A stretch of 51,276 nucleotides of DNA from an uncultured Desulfobacteraceae bacterium (GTDB lineage: Bacteria > Desulfobacterota > Desulfobacteria > Desulfobacterales > Desulfatirhabdiaceae). Shown here in pieces: positions 1-8,009 of the stretch; position 1 is the stretch's first letter; each line of letters starts with the position of its first letter. The notes under the pieces were generated by a model. The model had not been told where the DNA came from, did not search any database, and saw only the letters and a program-made list of their open reading frames with translations. The translations under genes were made by a program, and so were the position numbers. Location: assembly GCA_903909505.1 (NCBI GenBank), contig CAIVVZ010000322.1, positions 1 to 51,276 on the forward strand, in the 5' to 3' direction.

Positions 1-585
1 CCACGATTCATGGTTGGCGATGAGCTGGGTATTGGTCTGCATCAGCTCATGAATAATCCGAAGGCCGTGAGCCTTGATGGTGCTGCCGGTTTCCGTAACC
101 TCGACAATGGCATCCGCCAGACCCGATACCACCTTTGCCTCTGTCGCACCCCAGGAAAACTCGACAATTACCGGAACCCCTCTTTCAGCAAAATAATTTT
201 TTGTAAACTCAACCAGTTCTGTTGCAATCTTTTTGCCTGCAAGGTCTTCGGGTTTTCTGGCCGGAGAGTCAAAAGGAACGGCAAGGACCCACCGGGCCGG
301 CCTTGCACTCACTTTTGAATAGACAAGATCCGCCACGACATGGACATTCGATTTGTTTTCGGCGATCCAGTCCTTGCCGGTAAGTCCGGCATCCATCGTG
401 CCGTTTTCGACATATCGCGACATTTCCTGTGCCCGGCACAAGGCGCATTCAATGTTGTCATCATTGATTTCAGGAAAATAACTTCTGCCATTCACATCGA
501 TTTTCCAACCGGAGCGTCTGAACAGCTCAACGGTTGCGTTCTGGAGACTTCCCTTGGGAATCCCCAGTTTCAAAATGGTGTTCAT
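1..585 (-). CDS. hisG: ATP phosphoribosyltransferase HisG (3' end outside window)
   Basis: HisG condenses ATP with PRPP in the first committed step of histidine synthesis. Translating the minus strand from the ATG at 585 gives [20 protein letters not shown], the typical HisG opening with the GIPKGSL motif. It is followed by a segment with [20 protein letters not shown] and ITGKDWI-like residues, and later by [14 protein letters not shown], which matches the PRPP-binding region (E-TG-T). The frame stays open for 195 codons to the first base of the window, so the C-terminus is missing. Whether this is the long form with the regulatory C-terminal domain cannot be seen. The ATG follows the hisI stop codon with no gap, so the two genes are almost certainly co-translated. 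Confidence 0.93.
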   Translation of the reverse strand, partial: MNTILKLGIPKGSLQNATVELFRRSGWKIDVNGRSYFPEINDDNIECALCRAQEMSRYVENGTMDAGLTGKDWIAENKSNVHVVADLVYSKVSARPARWVLAVPFDSPARKPEDLAGKKIATELVEFTKNYFAERGVPVIVEFSWGATEAKVVSGLADAIVEVTETGSTIKAHGLRIIHELMQTNTQLIANHESW

Positions 586-966
586 TTATTTGTAAACCTC
601 CTTTGGATTAAAAATCGGCTCCCCACATATTTTGACGGAGCTTCCCTCCACACGCTGAAAGAAACAGCTTTTATGGCCGGTATGGCAGGCGGCGCCGCCA
701 ATCTGCTCTACCTTCAGCAACACCGTATCGTTGTCACAGTCGATGCGAATTTCCTTGACGATCTGACAGTGGCCGGATGATTCGCCTTTGATCCAGAGTT
801 TTTTTCGGGTCCGGCTATAATACGTGGCTTTGCCAGTTGAAAGCGTGGCTTCCCATGCTTCGGCATTCATGAATGCCAGCATCAGAACTTCGCCGGTCTG
901 AAAATCCTGGGCAACGGCCGGCACCAGCCCTTCGAGTTTGTTGAAATCAAGTTTAATCGCGTCCAT
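586..966 (-). CDS. hisI: Phosphoribosyl-AMP cyclohydrolase HisI
   Basis: A 126-residue stand-alone cyclohydrolase that opens the adenine ring of phosphoribosyl-AMP, the third step of histidine synthesis. The sequence has the family landmarks: [20 protein letters not shown] near the N-terminus, [18 protein letters not shown] in the middle, the Mg/Zn-binding [10 protein letters not shown] and the C-terminal zinc motif [13 protein letters not shown]. The length matches the monofunctional family; no HisE domain is fused. The TAA stop abuts the hisG ATG. The gene is divergent from the PBP1A gene across a 179-base spacer. Confidence 0.95.
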   Translation of the reverse strand: MDAIKLDFNKLEGLVPAVAQDFQTGEVLMLAFMNAEAWEATLSTGKATYYSRTRKKLWIKGESSGHCQIVKEIRIDCDNDTVLLKVEQIGGAACHTGHKSCFFQRVEGSSVKICGEPIFNPKEVYK

Positions 967-1001
967 AATCCATCCTGATAAAGGTCATTGCTAATAAATT
1001 C

Positions 1002-1029
1002 TTGTCTTTCTGTCGTCCTGGGTTATAAT
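1002..1029 (+). promoter_or_regulatory. Candidate sigma-70 promoter for the PBP1A gene
   Basis: In the spacer between the divergent hisI and PBP1A genes, TTGTCT (1002-1007) and a perfect TATAAT (1024-1029) are separated by 16 bases. It points toward the PBP1A gene and would give a leader of roughly 110 bases. The -35 box matches consensus at four of six positions. This rests on sequence similarity alone. Confidence 0.4.
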
Positions 1030-1145
1030 ATTAAATTTTATCAATTGAAGCGTAAAGTAACAAGTCGCTGAATATTTGTAAAGAAATAAGCTCATGAAGC
1101 TTTGAGTAACTTTCTTTCACCCAAAAACAAAAGATCATCATACCC

Positions 1146-3554
1146 ATGCCTGAATTTCGAAAAACATCACGGATTCTGAAACAGCGGGCCCGCCGGAAAC
1201 CCCGCCGAAGTCTGTCCGGAATCGTTGTCAAAACTTTTTTATGGTCAGGTTCGGTCGCCATCATCACAGGAATTATTGCAGCAATCCTGCTTTATTTTTA
1301 CATCAACGAAGACCTGCCAAAGATATCTAAATTATCCGATTACCATCCGCCGGTTATCACCACGGTTTATTCAGACGATAATCGGAAAATTGGCGAATTT
1401 TACAAAGAACGCCGGATTGTCGTCCCCATATCCAGAATTCCTCAAATTCTGAAAGAGGCGTTTATTGCCGCGGAAGATTCCCGGTTCTACAGCCATCCTG
1501 GAATTGATGTCATCGGCATCTTCCGTGCCCTATTGAAAAACATTGAAGCCGGCGGCGTGGTTCAGGGCGGAAGCACGATTACTCAGCAGGTTACCAAATC
1601 TTTTCTGCTGACGCCGGAGCGAAGCTATTCCCGAAAAATCAAGGAAGCCATCCTGGCTTATCGGATCAGCAAGGCATTTTCCAAAGACGAAATCCTGTTT
1701 TTATATTTGAATCAGATTTATCTGGGCCACGGCGCTTACGGAATCGAAGCCGCATCGGAAAATTATTTCGGCAAACCCGTTACGGATTTAAATCTTGCCG
1801 AATGTGCACTGCTGGCAGGACTTCCCCAGGCCCCAACCAAGTATTCCCCGTTTCGGTATCCGGACAGGGCCAAGCAGCGCCAGATATATGTTTTACACCG
1901 CATGGCAGCCGAAGGCTATATCACCGAGGCTCAGACCACAGCGGCCATTCAGCAGGCCATGGACATCAAGCCCCGAAAAAACTGGTATATTGATGAAGTG
2001 CCGTTTTATACGGAACATATCCGTCGGTATATTGAAACCAAATACGGCCCGGACCCTCTGTACAACAATGGACTCAGTATTTATGCGGCTGTCAATATCG
2101 ACATGCAAAAGGCTGCACAGGAAGAACTGGGCATCGGCCTCGGCGCACTCGATAAACGCCAGGGATATCGGGGGCCGATCAAACGCGTGAAACCGGCTGA
2201 AATAGAATCCTTTTCCGCAACTATTCAAGAAGAAATCAAGGACTCACCGATCAAACCCGGAGTCATTTTAACCGGAGTTGTCGTTTCGGTCAGTGAATCT
2301 GAACAGTCCGCGGGCGTTCGCATAGGCAAATCCCAAGGCGTCATCCGCTTTGCTGACATGAAATGGGCCAAAAAATCCAATCCGAATACTACTCAACAGG
2401 AAGCCGGCGCAAAGCGGCCGCCATCCATCCTTGGCATCGGCGACGTCATTCTGGTCAAATTCATGGATAAAACCAAGGATGGAGACAAATGGAACCTTTC
2501 ACTGGAACAAACGCCCAAAGTCCAGGGCGCTCTGCTTTGCCTGGAAGCGGGGACCGGCCAGGTCAAGGTGATGGTCGGCGGCCGGGATTTCAGAGACAGC
2601 CAGTTTAACCGCGCCATCCAGTCCAGGCGGCAACCCGGATCATCTTTTAAACCCATCATCTATGCCGCAGCCATTGACAAGGGATACACCCCTGCAACGG
2701 TGATGATCGACTCACCGATCGCGTTTCAGGATGATGAAGGCGATTCGGTCTGGAAACCTCAGAATTATGACAGAAAATATTCCGGACAAATCCTGCTGCG
2801 AAACGCCCTTGAAAAATCCGTGAACGTGGTGACGGTGAAAATTCTTCAGGATATCGGCGTGGACTATGCCATCGGCTATGCCAAAAAACTGGGCATCACC
2901 TCCACTTTGGAGCACAACCTCTCCATTGCGCTAGGCTCATCCGGCGTTTCCCTTCTGGAGCTGGTTAGAGCCTATTCCGTCTTTGACAACGCCGGTGATT
3001 TAATTCAGCCCGTATTCATCACCAAAATCACGGATCAGAATGGCCGTGTACTTGAAGAAACCATTCCGGAAAAAGTTCAAGTCATTGAAAAAAGCACGGC
3101 CTTTATCATGACCAGCCTTCTGGAAAGCGTCGTCAAAAATGGAACCGGTCGAAAGGCCAGAGAGCTGAACCGTCCGGCAGCCGGGAAAACCGGCACAACC
3201 AACAATCTAAACGATGCCTGGTTTATGGGATATACCCCGGAATATGTTACCGGAGTCTGGGTAGGATTTGATGAAGAGGGAACGCTGGGAAAGGGTGAAA
3301 CCGGCGGAGCCGCCGCTTGCCCGGTGTGGGTGGGGTTTATGAAGCGGGCGCTTGCCAATAAGCCTGTTCAGGTTTTTCCGGTTCCCGAAGGAATCGTTTT
3401 CGCGAAAGTTGACGCTGCCACTGGCCGACTGGCAGGACCTGCCACACAAAACGTTCTATTTGAATGCTTTAAGGAAGGAACCCTTCCCACCGATGCATCC
3501 ACTTTTTCGGACAGCAGGAACGAACAAGAGGCTCTCTCAAAAACTGAATATTGA
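1146..3554 (+). CDS. mrcA: Penicillin-binding protein 1A (bifunctional peptidoglycan synthase)
   Basis: An 802-residue class A penicillin-binding protein that polymerises and cross-links peptidoglycan in the periplasm. A basic cytoplasmic tail precedes one membrane anchor (about residues 35-52). The GT51 glycosyltransferase domain (about 75-250) has catalytic E110 in EDSRFYSHPG, then GGSTITQQVTKSFLL and RKIKEAILAYRI. An OB-like insert (about 370-460) is the mark of the PBP1A subclass. The transpeptidase follows, with the active-site serine in SSFK (S499), KSVN, and KTGTT near residue 690. The C-terminal tail is hydrophilic. No strong ribosome-binding site precedes the ATG, but no better start lies nearby. 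It stands alone, so it is probably a housekeeping gene rather than part of the flagellar locus. Confidence 0.95.
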   Translation: MPEFRKTSRILKQRARRKPRRSLSGIVVKTFLWSGSVAIITGIIAAILLYFYINEDLPKISKLSDYHPPVITTVYSDDNRKIGEFYKERRIVVPISRIPQILKEAFIAAEDSRFYSHPGIDVIGIFRALLKNIEAGGVVQGGSTITQQVTKSFLLTPERSYSRKIKEAILAYRISKAFSKDEILFLYLNQIYLGHGAYGIEAASENYFGKPVTDLNLAECALLAGLPQAPTKYSPFRYPDRAKQRQIYVLHRMAAEGYITEAQTTAAIQQAMDIKPRKNWYIDEVPFYTEHIRRYIETKYGPDPLYNNGLSIYAAVNIDMQKAAQEELGIGLGALDKRQGYRGPIKRVKPAEIESFSATIQEEIKDSPIKPGVILTGVVVSVSESEQSAGVRIGKSQGVIRFADMKWAKKSNPNTTQQEAGAKRPPSILGIGDVILVKFMDKTKDGDKWNLSLEQTPKVQGALLCLEAGTGQVKVMVGGRDFRDSQFNRAIQSRRQPGSSFKPIIYAAAIDKGYTPATVMIDSPIAFQDDEGDSVWKPQNYDRKYSGQILLRNALEKSVNVVTVKILQDIGVDYAIGYAKKLGITSTLEHNLSIALGSSGVSLLELVRAYSVFDNAGDLIQPVFITKITDQNGRVLEETIPEKVQVIEKSTAFIMTSLLESVVKNGTGRKARELNRPAAGKTGTTNNLNDAWFMGYTPEYVTGVWVGFDEEGTLGKGETGGAAACPVWVGFMKRALANKPVQVFPVPEGIVFAKVDAATGRLAGPATQNVLFECFKEGTLPTDASTFSDSRNEQEALSKTEY

Positions 3555-3556
3555 CG

Positions 3557-3577
3557 GAAGTCAGAAGTCAGAAGTCA
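3557..3577. repeat. Three tandem copies of a 7-bp unit GAAGTCA
   Basis: Immediately after the PBP1A stop codon, GAAGTCA occurs three times head to tail. A related stretch in the opposite orientation (TTCTGACTTCTG) lies near 12043, just before the interrupted kinase gene. It is an ordinary-looking microrepeat in an intergenic region with no assigned role. Confidence 0.7.
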
Positions 3578-3774
3578 AGTCCTGGTTTTTTTCGTGATCT
3601 TAGCGGACCTTTCCTTTTCGGCAATCCCACATCTATGTTTTTTTTAACCATCGTCTCCACGAAAAGCCGCCTGGTTTCCGGCACATGGGCAATTCCCCTA
3701 AGACACATCGATGTTCATTTATTTTTGCAATTTTATATTGGCATTTTATTTGCATATATCTATGCCATCTGGGA

Positions 3775-3783
3775 CCCCCCCCC
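3775..3783. repeat. Homopolymeric C tract in the leader of the SH3 gene
   Basis: A run of about nine C residues lies roughly 30 bases upstream of the ATG at 3814. The rest of the 259-base spacer after the PBP1A gene (3555-3813) is AT-rich and carries no gene I can support. Tracts of this length can slip during replication, which here could alter promoter or leader spacing rather than a reading frame. Confidence 0.6.
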
Positions 3784-3813
3784 TTGAAATTGTTGAAATG
3801 GAGAAAATTACTT

Positions 3814-4116
3814 ATGAATTCGCCTTTTCGCTGTCTGATAAAAGCAGTCTGGTTTTTGGGATTATGGATGATGATTTTTCCGAATATGGGAGCAACGCAT
3901 GAACCCATTCCGGCAGAACTGACAGAAAACGCCAATTTAAGAAAAGCACCGGATACCAATGGAAAAATTATTATAATATTAAAAAAAGGGGAACGGATTT
4001 TCGTTCAAGATGAAAATCCACAATGGGCAAATGTGGTTTATGAAAAAAATGGCGACAAGATTAATGGCTGGGTATCGGCGAAGTATCTATTAAAAACGAC
4101 AACTGCCCCTCAATAG
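3814..4116 (+). CDS. Secreted SH3b-domain protein, ended by an in-frame TAG
   Basis: A 100-residue product starting MNSPFRCLIKAVWFLGLWMM, a signal peptide with cleavage likely after the small residues around ATHEP. A bacterial SH3 domain (about residues 38-95) follows, with the typical NLRKAPDTNGKIIIILKKGE and W-x-GWVSAKYL elements. Such domains usually bind cell-wall peptides. The start was chosen for its signal peptide and for GGAG at about 3800. The stop is TAG at 4114-4116, and the same frame stays open for a further 141 codons, ending in a membrane segment. Signal peptide, SH3b, linker and C-terminal membrane anchor is the layout of the YgiM family. I therefore think this is the N-terminal half of a longer gene interrupted by a nonsense or recoded codon. 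Confidence 0.7.
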   Translation: MNSPFRCLIKAVWFLGLWMMIFPNMGATHEPIPAELTENANLRKAPDTNGKIIIILKKGERIFVQDENPQWANVVYEKNGDKINGWVSAKYLLKTTTAPQ

Positions 4117-4218
4117 CTGAGGACAAAGGGCTTTGAAGATAAACCCGACAATCAGGCTCCCCGGTCAATTTCGGATACGGGCTTCGCGGATCCTTCTCCC
4201 CCGCCCGGAAGTATTGCC

Positions 4219-4542
4219 GTGGCTACCGAAAATCAGCTTGCAGTCGTTTCAGAACCACTGGTGCTCTCAAACAAAACAGTGGCCAACAGAACAACTATAC
4301 CCCTTTCAGGTGATGACGTATCCTCCTTTTTTAAAAACAAAGAGGATATCCGTATAAAGGCTGAAGATGCCAACCCGGAATCGGGACGAGCCTCAACTTG
4401 TGAATTAATTGGTGCCGTCACACGGTTTCTATTCAAAATTTCTCTGGTTATCATGTCATGTGTTGCACTGATTTTTTCATATTCAGCGCTGCAGATTGCA
4501 AAATCAAATCGTCTGGTGCAATATGTGGCCGACGGAGAATAA
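4219..4542 (+). CDS. Membrane-anchor ORF, in-frame continuation of the SH3 gene
   Basis: This frame is open from directly after the TAG at 4114-4116 to TAA at 4540-4542. The codons between are protein-like, with a Pro/Ser-rich linker (DPSPPPGS), then a hydrophilic stretch, then one strong membrane segment (KISLVIMSCVALIFSYSAL) close to the C-terminus. A GTG at 4219 with GGAAG seven bases upstream could allow separate initiation of a 107-residue protein. It is either the C-terminal half of a YgiM-like protein cut by a nonsense mutation, a TAG read through as an amino acid, or an independently translated small membrane protein. Nothing recognisable follows in 4543-4749. Confidence 0.5.
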   Translation: MATENQLAVVSEPLVLSNKTVANRTTIPLSGDDVSSFFKNKEDIRIKAEDANPESGRASTCELIGAVTRFLFKISLVIMSCVALIFSYSALQIAKSNRLVQYVADGE

Positions 4543-4749
4543 ATCGCAAGATAGAACCAGGCATAGAGATTGGAATTGGTTTTGGACAGTTTGCCATGAG
4601 AGCGGTTGTTTAACCAAGGGCCGCTGGTATCTGAATGAAGGCAAAACCAGTATTGAAGTGTCAATAAACCATGCAGGGCGCCAAAAAACTGGCAGCCCCT
4701 TCACCCATAGACTGATTTTTGTTCATCTAAAGCTACAGAGAGAATAATT

Positions 4750-5598
4750 ATGGGCATACAACCAAAACTGACAATCGAAGATTATATGAAAAACGCCTCC
4801 GGGAGATTCAAGGTGGTCAGGCAGGATTTGAAACCCCAGAAAGAAATACAGTCGTCATCTTCTTCTGAGTTTAACGGGATTCTCTCAACGTTTAAAAAGC
4901 CGTCGAATCAATCCGAACCCAAAACCATGAAGGGGCTGTCAGTCGCGGACTACCGGTCGCATCCGGCCACATCCCCTTATTACCCGCCAGCAAGACAATT
5001 GCCGGCAAATGCCAAAGCGCCGGATCCATCCGCGTACAAGGAAGCTTCTGAATATCTTCTCGGCTCTGAAAGTCCAAAAAATCAGACCCCCATTTCCCCG
5101 GAATCCGGAGCCGACGATCGCACGCTGAATACATCCTCGTCCAGCTTCAGTACCCCGAATACGCTCTTCCCGCCTTCCAGCAGAGGCATATCGCAAATCA
5201 GATCCAGCGCAACCGGCCATAAAATTGAAAAAGCCATTCAGGATGCGGCAGCCCAATATCAAGTTTCGCCCAAACTGATCAAAGGAGTTATCAAGGCTGA
5301 ATCCGATTACGATGTAAATGCGGTTTCTCCCGCGGGCGCGCAAGGGCTCATGCAGTTGATGCCGGGAACAGCTCGGGATCTTGGGGTTACAAATCCGTTT
5401 GATATCAAACAAAACATTGACGGAGGCGTTCGATATTTAAAAAAAATGATGGAGATGTTTGGAGGGAATGTCAGACAAGCGCTTTCTGCCTATAATGCCG
5501 GCCCTGGAACCGTTAAACGGTATAACGGCGATGTACCCTATAGTGAAACCCGTCAATATGTGAACAGGGTCATTGATAACACAAAAACGGCCGTTTAA
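4750..5598 (+). CDS. SLT-family lytic transglycosylase, possibly flagellar
   Basis: A 282-residue protein whose C-terminal 125 residues are a Slt70-type lytic transglycosylase domain. Catalytic glutamate is E184 in VIKAESDYDVNAVSP, followed by GAQGLMQLMPGTA and ALSAYNAGPG. It cleaves the MurNAc-GlcNAc bond of peptidoglycan. The first 150 residues are Ser/Pro-rich and contain two similar short motifs (LTIEDYMKNA near residue 7, LSVADYRSHP near 63). There is no hydrophobic signal peptide, so a Sec route is not evident. A good GAGAG ribosome-binding site precedes the ATG. The flgJ gene in this window encodes only the rod-binding half, so this enzyme could supply the missing muramidase for rod passage through the wall. 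That role is inference. Confidence 0.85.
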   Translation: MGIQPKLTIEDYMKNASGRFKVVRQDLKPQKEIQSSSSSEFNGILSTFKKPSNQSEPKTMKGLSVADYRSHPATSPYYPPARQLPANAKAPDPSAYKEASEYLLGSESPKNQTPISPESGADDRTLNTSSSSFSTPNTLFPPSSRGISQIRSSATGHKIEKAIQDAAAQYQVSPKLIKGVIKAESDYDVNAVSPAGAQGLMQLMPGTARDLGVTNPFDIKQNIDGGVRYLKKMMEMFGGNVRQALSAYNAGPGTVKRYNGDVPYSETRQYVNRVIDNTKTAV

Positions 5599-5646
5599 AA
5601 AAACTGGATTATCGGTAAAAGGTTTTTACTTATCCAAGAGAACGAT

Positions 5647-5751
5647 ATAGACTTTCAGAAAATGATTTTGGGAAGGCAGCAGGGAGGAGATAGTTCTTTT
5701 TTCCTACATCCCCACCGATAGCGCACCCAAAAGCTGTTTCAGAAAGTCTAT
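5647..5751. repeat. Inverted repeat between convergent genes
   Basis: ATAGACTTTCAGAAA (5647-5661) and TTTCAGAAAGTCTAT (5737-5751) are inverted copies of 15 bases with one mismatch, about 75 bases apart. They lie between the transglycosylase gene and the oppositely oriented PilZ gene. A smaller GTAAAA/TTTTAC hairpin lies near 5614-5628. The arms may be the ends of a small non-coding repeat or a loose terminator; no T-run follows that would make a classical terminator. Confidence 0.4.
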
Positions 5752-5766
5752 GCCCCATCTTCTTTT

Positions 5767-6495
5767 TCAGTCGGCTATAACGAGCCTTTTTTTAAGATAC
5801 TCCCGCTGAATGACATAAATCAGTTCGGTCAGCGCCTTTTCTTCGGTCTTGTCCATATCAAGAAAATGTATCGCATAACAGAAACTGCGCATTAATGGAT
5901 TTTCTTCAAAGCGAACAACCACGGCCTTTCGAATGTTCACCCGCTGCACAAAATGCTTCGATTGAAAGATCAGCTCAATCTCGGTTAATGTATCACCAAC
6001 GGATATGGGGAGTACGGACTGAATCATGTCCTGACTTCTGATCAAAGCCCCGAAAGAACCGCCAAGACTTAAATTGATCACCTGTTTGTTAATTTTGACC
6101 CCATATTTCTTAAAACCCATGCACGTTCCAGACGGCATGTCCACGCGAAAATCTCTTCGAAGCTGCCTGCGTTCGATAAGATCCGGAAATTTGACCCAGA
6201 TGATTTTTTGGTCAATCTGAGCAATATCCGCATAAAAAAAATACGGCAGCTTATTTGCTCCGGTATATTCAAATTGAAGCTTGCTGGAAGAGTCTTTAAC
6301 CAGATCGTTAAAACCATCCGGACAATCGATTAACAAAAACGGCATCTTGTCTTTTTTTCGAATATCATTAATGATAGATAATTGTTCATAATCCTTTCCC
6401 ATCAACTTCATTCGAACCAGCGTTTTTCCGTTTTTAAGCTGCTCTAAAATGGCATGAATGTGATTGCCAATTATACTGTCGCCATGTTCCATCAA
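5767..6495 (-). CDS. PilZ-domain protein, YcgR-like c-di-GMP receptor
   Basis: A 242-residue cytoplasmic protein with an N-terminal YcgR-like beta domain (about 1-105) and a C-terminal PilZ domain (about 106-235). The c-di-GMP-binding elements are present: the RxxxR region in ERRQLRRDFRV (R109/R110 and R113/R114) and N-x-S-x-x-G in NLSLGG (N141, S143, G146). In the family, binding of c-di-GMP lets such proteins slow or bias the flagellar motor, or regulate envelope processes. It follows the NtrC-like regulator gene on the same strand with a 79-base gap and may be its distal operon member. Confidence 0.85.
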   Translation of the reverse strand: MMEHGDSIIGNHIHAILEQLKNGKTLVRMKLMGKDYEQLSIINDIRKKDKMPFLLIDCPDGFNDLVKDSSSKLQFEYTGANKLPYFFYADIAQIDQKIIWVKFPDLIERRQLRRDFRVDMPSGTCMGFKKYGVKINKQVINLSLGGSFGALIRSQDMIQSVLPISVGDTLTEIELIFQSKHFVQRVNIRKAVVVRFEENPLMRSFCYAIHFLDMDKTEEKALTELIYVIQREYLKKRLVIAD

Positions 6496-6574
6496 TATCC
6501 CATCAATTACACAGGAAATACGTTAATATTCAGTGAATTGCGAATAATTTTGTCATTTGCGGAAGACTAAACGA

Positions 6575-7990
6575 TTACTCTTCTTCAGAAAGCTCGTTGT
6601 CTCTGAATATTTTATCAGAAATACAATATTTTTCAATCTTTCTGTAAACAGTTGCCGTATTAATTCCCAGGATAATCGCGGCTTTTTTCCGATTTCCCCC
6701 GGTTTCCCGTAGCACCCGAATAATGTGCTGTTTTTCCAGATCTTCAAGAGTCGACAGCCTGCTGCCTGGGTCCGATGAAATACCAATGGCCGCACCAAGA
6801 CCACCAACCGATGAAAGCGTCAGGATTCGGGATTTTTCCAGAAGAACAGCCGAAGCCATCATGTTTTCCAACTCTCGGATATTTCCAGGAAAAGAATACG
6901 CCATAAGTCCTTGCTCCAGTTCAGTAGAAAGGGTTTCAATGGGTTCGGTTTTGCTGTTTCCATATCTTTTCAGAAAATGCCGAGCAAGGGGAAGAATATC
7001 TTTTTTTCGCTCTCTAAGTGGCGGGATTTTAATGGTATACATGCTCAGTCGGTAGAAGAGATCCGCCCTGAACCGTTCATTTTTTACCTCCTCAAGAATA
7101 TCCCGATTGGTTGCCGCCAGAATTCGGACATCGATGCGCCTGCTGCTGGTGCTGCCCAGACGATAATACTCTTTTTCCTGTATGACTCTCAGCAACTTCC
7201 CCTGTAGAGATGGCGCCAACTCGGCAATCTCATCCAGGAACAGCGTACCGCCATGGGCTGTTTCAAAGAATCCCTTTTTATCGCTTACCGCATGGGTATA
7301 AGCGCCTTTGATATGGCCGAAAAACTCATCTTCAAAAAGCGTCTGAGTAAATGCAGCCATATTTACCGCAACAAACGGCATCGATGCGCGACGGCTCAGT
7401 TTGTGTATCATCCGGGCCATCATCTCCTTACCCGTACCGGACTCGCCCGTGATGATCACGCTGTAATCCGTTGGTGCAACCGCCTCGACCTGGCAAAATA
7501 CCAGGGCCATGGATTCGTCTTCCGCCACAATTTCACGAAAAGCCTCTGGATTGGCCAGATTTGAAAAAGATTGTTTAATCGCAAACAGCGCGACTTCCTT
7601 GCGAAGCAGATACCGTTCCTGTGCCCGTTGAATGATCGCCACCAAGTTTTCGCCATTAACCGGTTTAACAAGATAATCATAAGCCCCGAGCCTTATGGCC
7701 TGAATAGCCGTGGAAACTTCGTCTGTTGCGGTAACGACCAGGCAGACCGTTTCCGGAAACTCTTTTTTGATCATCTCCAGAAGCTCCATGCCATTAATAT
7801 AGGGCATGACCAGATCCAGAAGGATGATTTTATAGGCGTGGCTGCGGACCCTGTCCATCACCAGCCGGCTATCTGAAATCGTATCCGGCTCTGGCAGATC
7901 GGCACTGACCAACGTGGCCTTGATGCTCAGCAAAAGCCCGGGGTCATCATCAACAACTAGAATGGGGGACTGCTCGAATACGGATTCCAT
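6575..7990 (-). CDS. NtrC-family sigma-54-dependent response regulator
   Basis: A 471-residue activator. The receiver domain (about 8-120) has acidic D14-D16, phospho-acceptor D59 and K109. The AAA+ domain (about 150-385) has Walker A GESGTGKE (182-189), Walker B GGTLFLDEI and sensor/arginine region RFRADLFYRL. A Fis-type helix-turn-helix lies at about 415-455 (GGNRKKAAIILGINTATVYR). The loop that touches sigma-54 reads GAYTHA (229-234) instead of GAFTGA. The gene lies 19 bases after a hybrid kinase on the same strand, so the two are a cognate pair. Targets are unknown; flagellar genes are a reasonable guess from the neighbourhood. Confidence 0.93.
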   Translation of the reverse strand: MESVFEQSPILVVDDDPGLLLSIKATLVSADLPEPDTISDSRLVMDRVRSHAYKIILLDLVMPYINGMELLEMIKKEFPETVCLVVTATDEVSTAIQAIRLGAYDYLVKPVNGENLVAIIQRAQERYLLRKEVALFAIKQSFSNLANPEAFREIVAEDESMALVFCQVEAVAPTDYSVIITGESGTGKEMMARMIHKLSRRASMPFVAVNMAAFTQTLFEDEFFGHIKGAYTHAVSDKKGFFETAHGGTLFLDEIAELAPSLQGKLLRVIQEKEYYRLGSTSSRRIDVRILAATNRDILEEVKNERFRADLFYRLSMYTIKIPPLRERKKDILPLARHFLKRYGNSKTEPIETLSTELEQGLMAYSFPGNIRELENMMASAVLLEKSRILTLSSVGGLGAAIGISSDPGSRLSTLEDLEKQHIIRVLRETGGNRKKAAIILGINTATVYRKIEKYCISDKIFRDNELSEEE

Positions 7991-8009
7991 TAAACCTCAT
8001 TGTCAACGA

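Noticed and set aside
4496..4747. Open frame of 83 codons on the plus strand between the membrane-anchor ORF and the transglycosylase gene
   Set aside because: It overlaps the membrane segment of the preceding ORF in another frame, has no ribosome-binding site and shows no recognisable domain.
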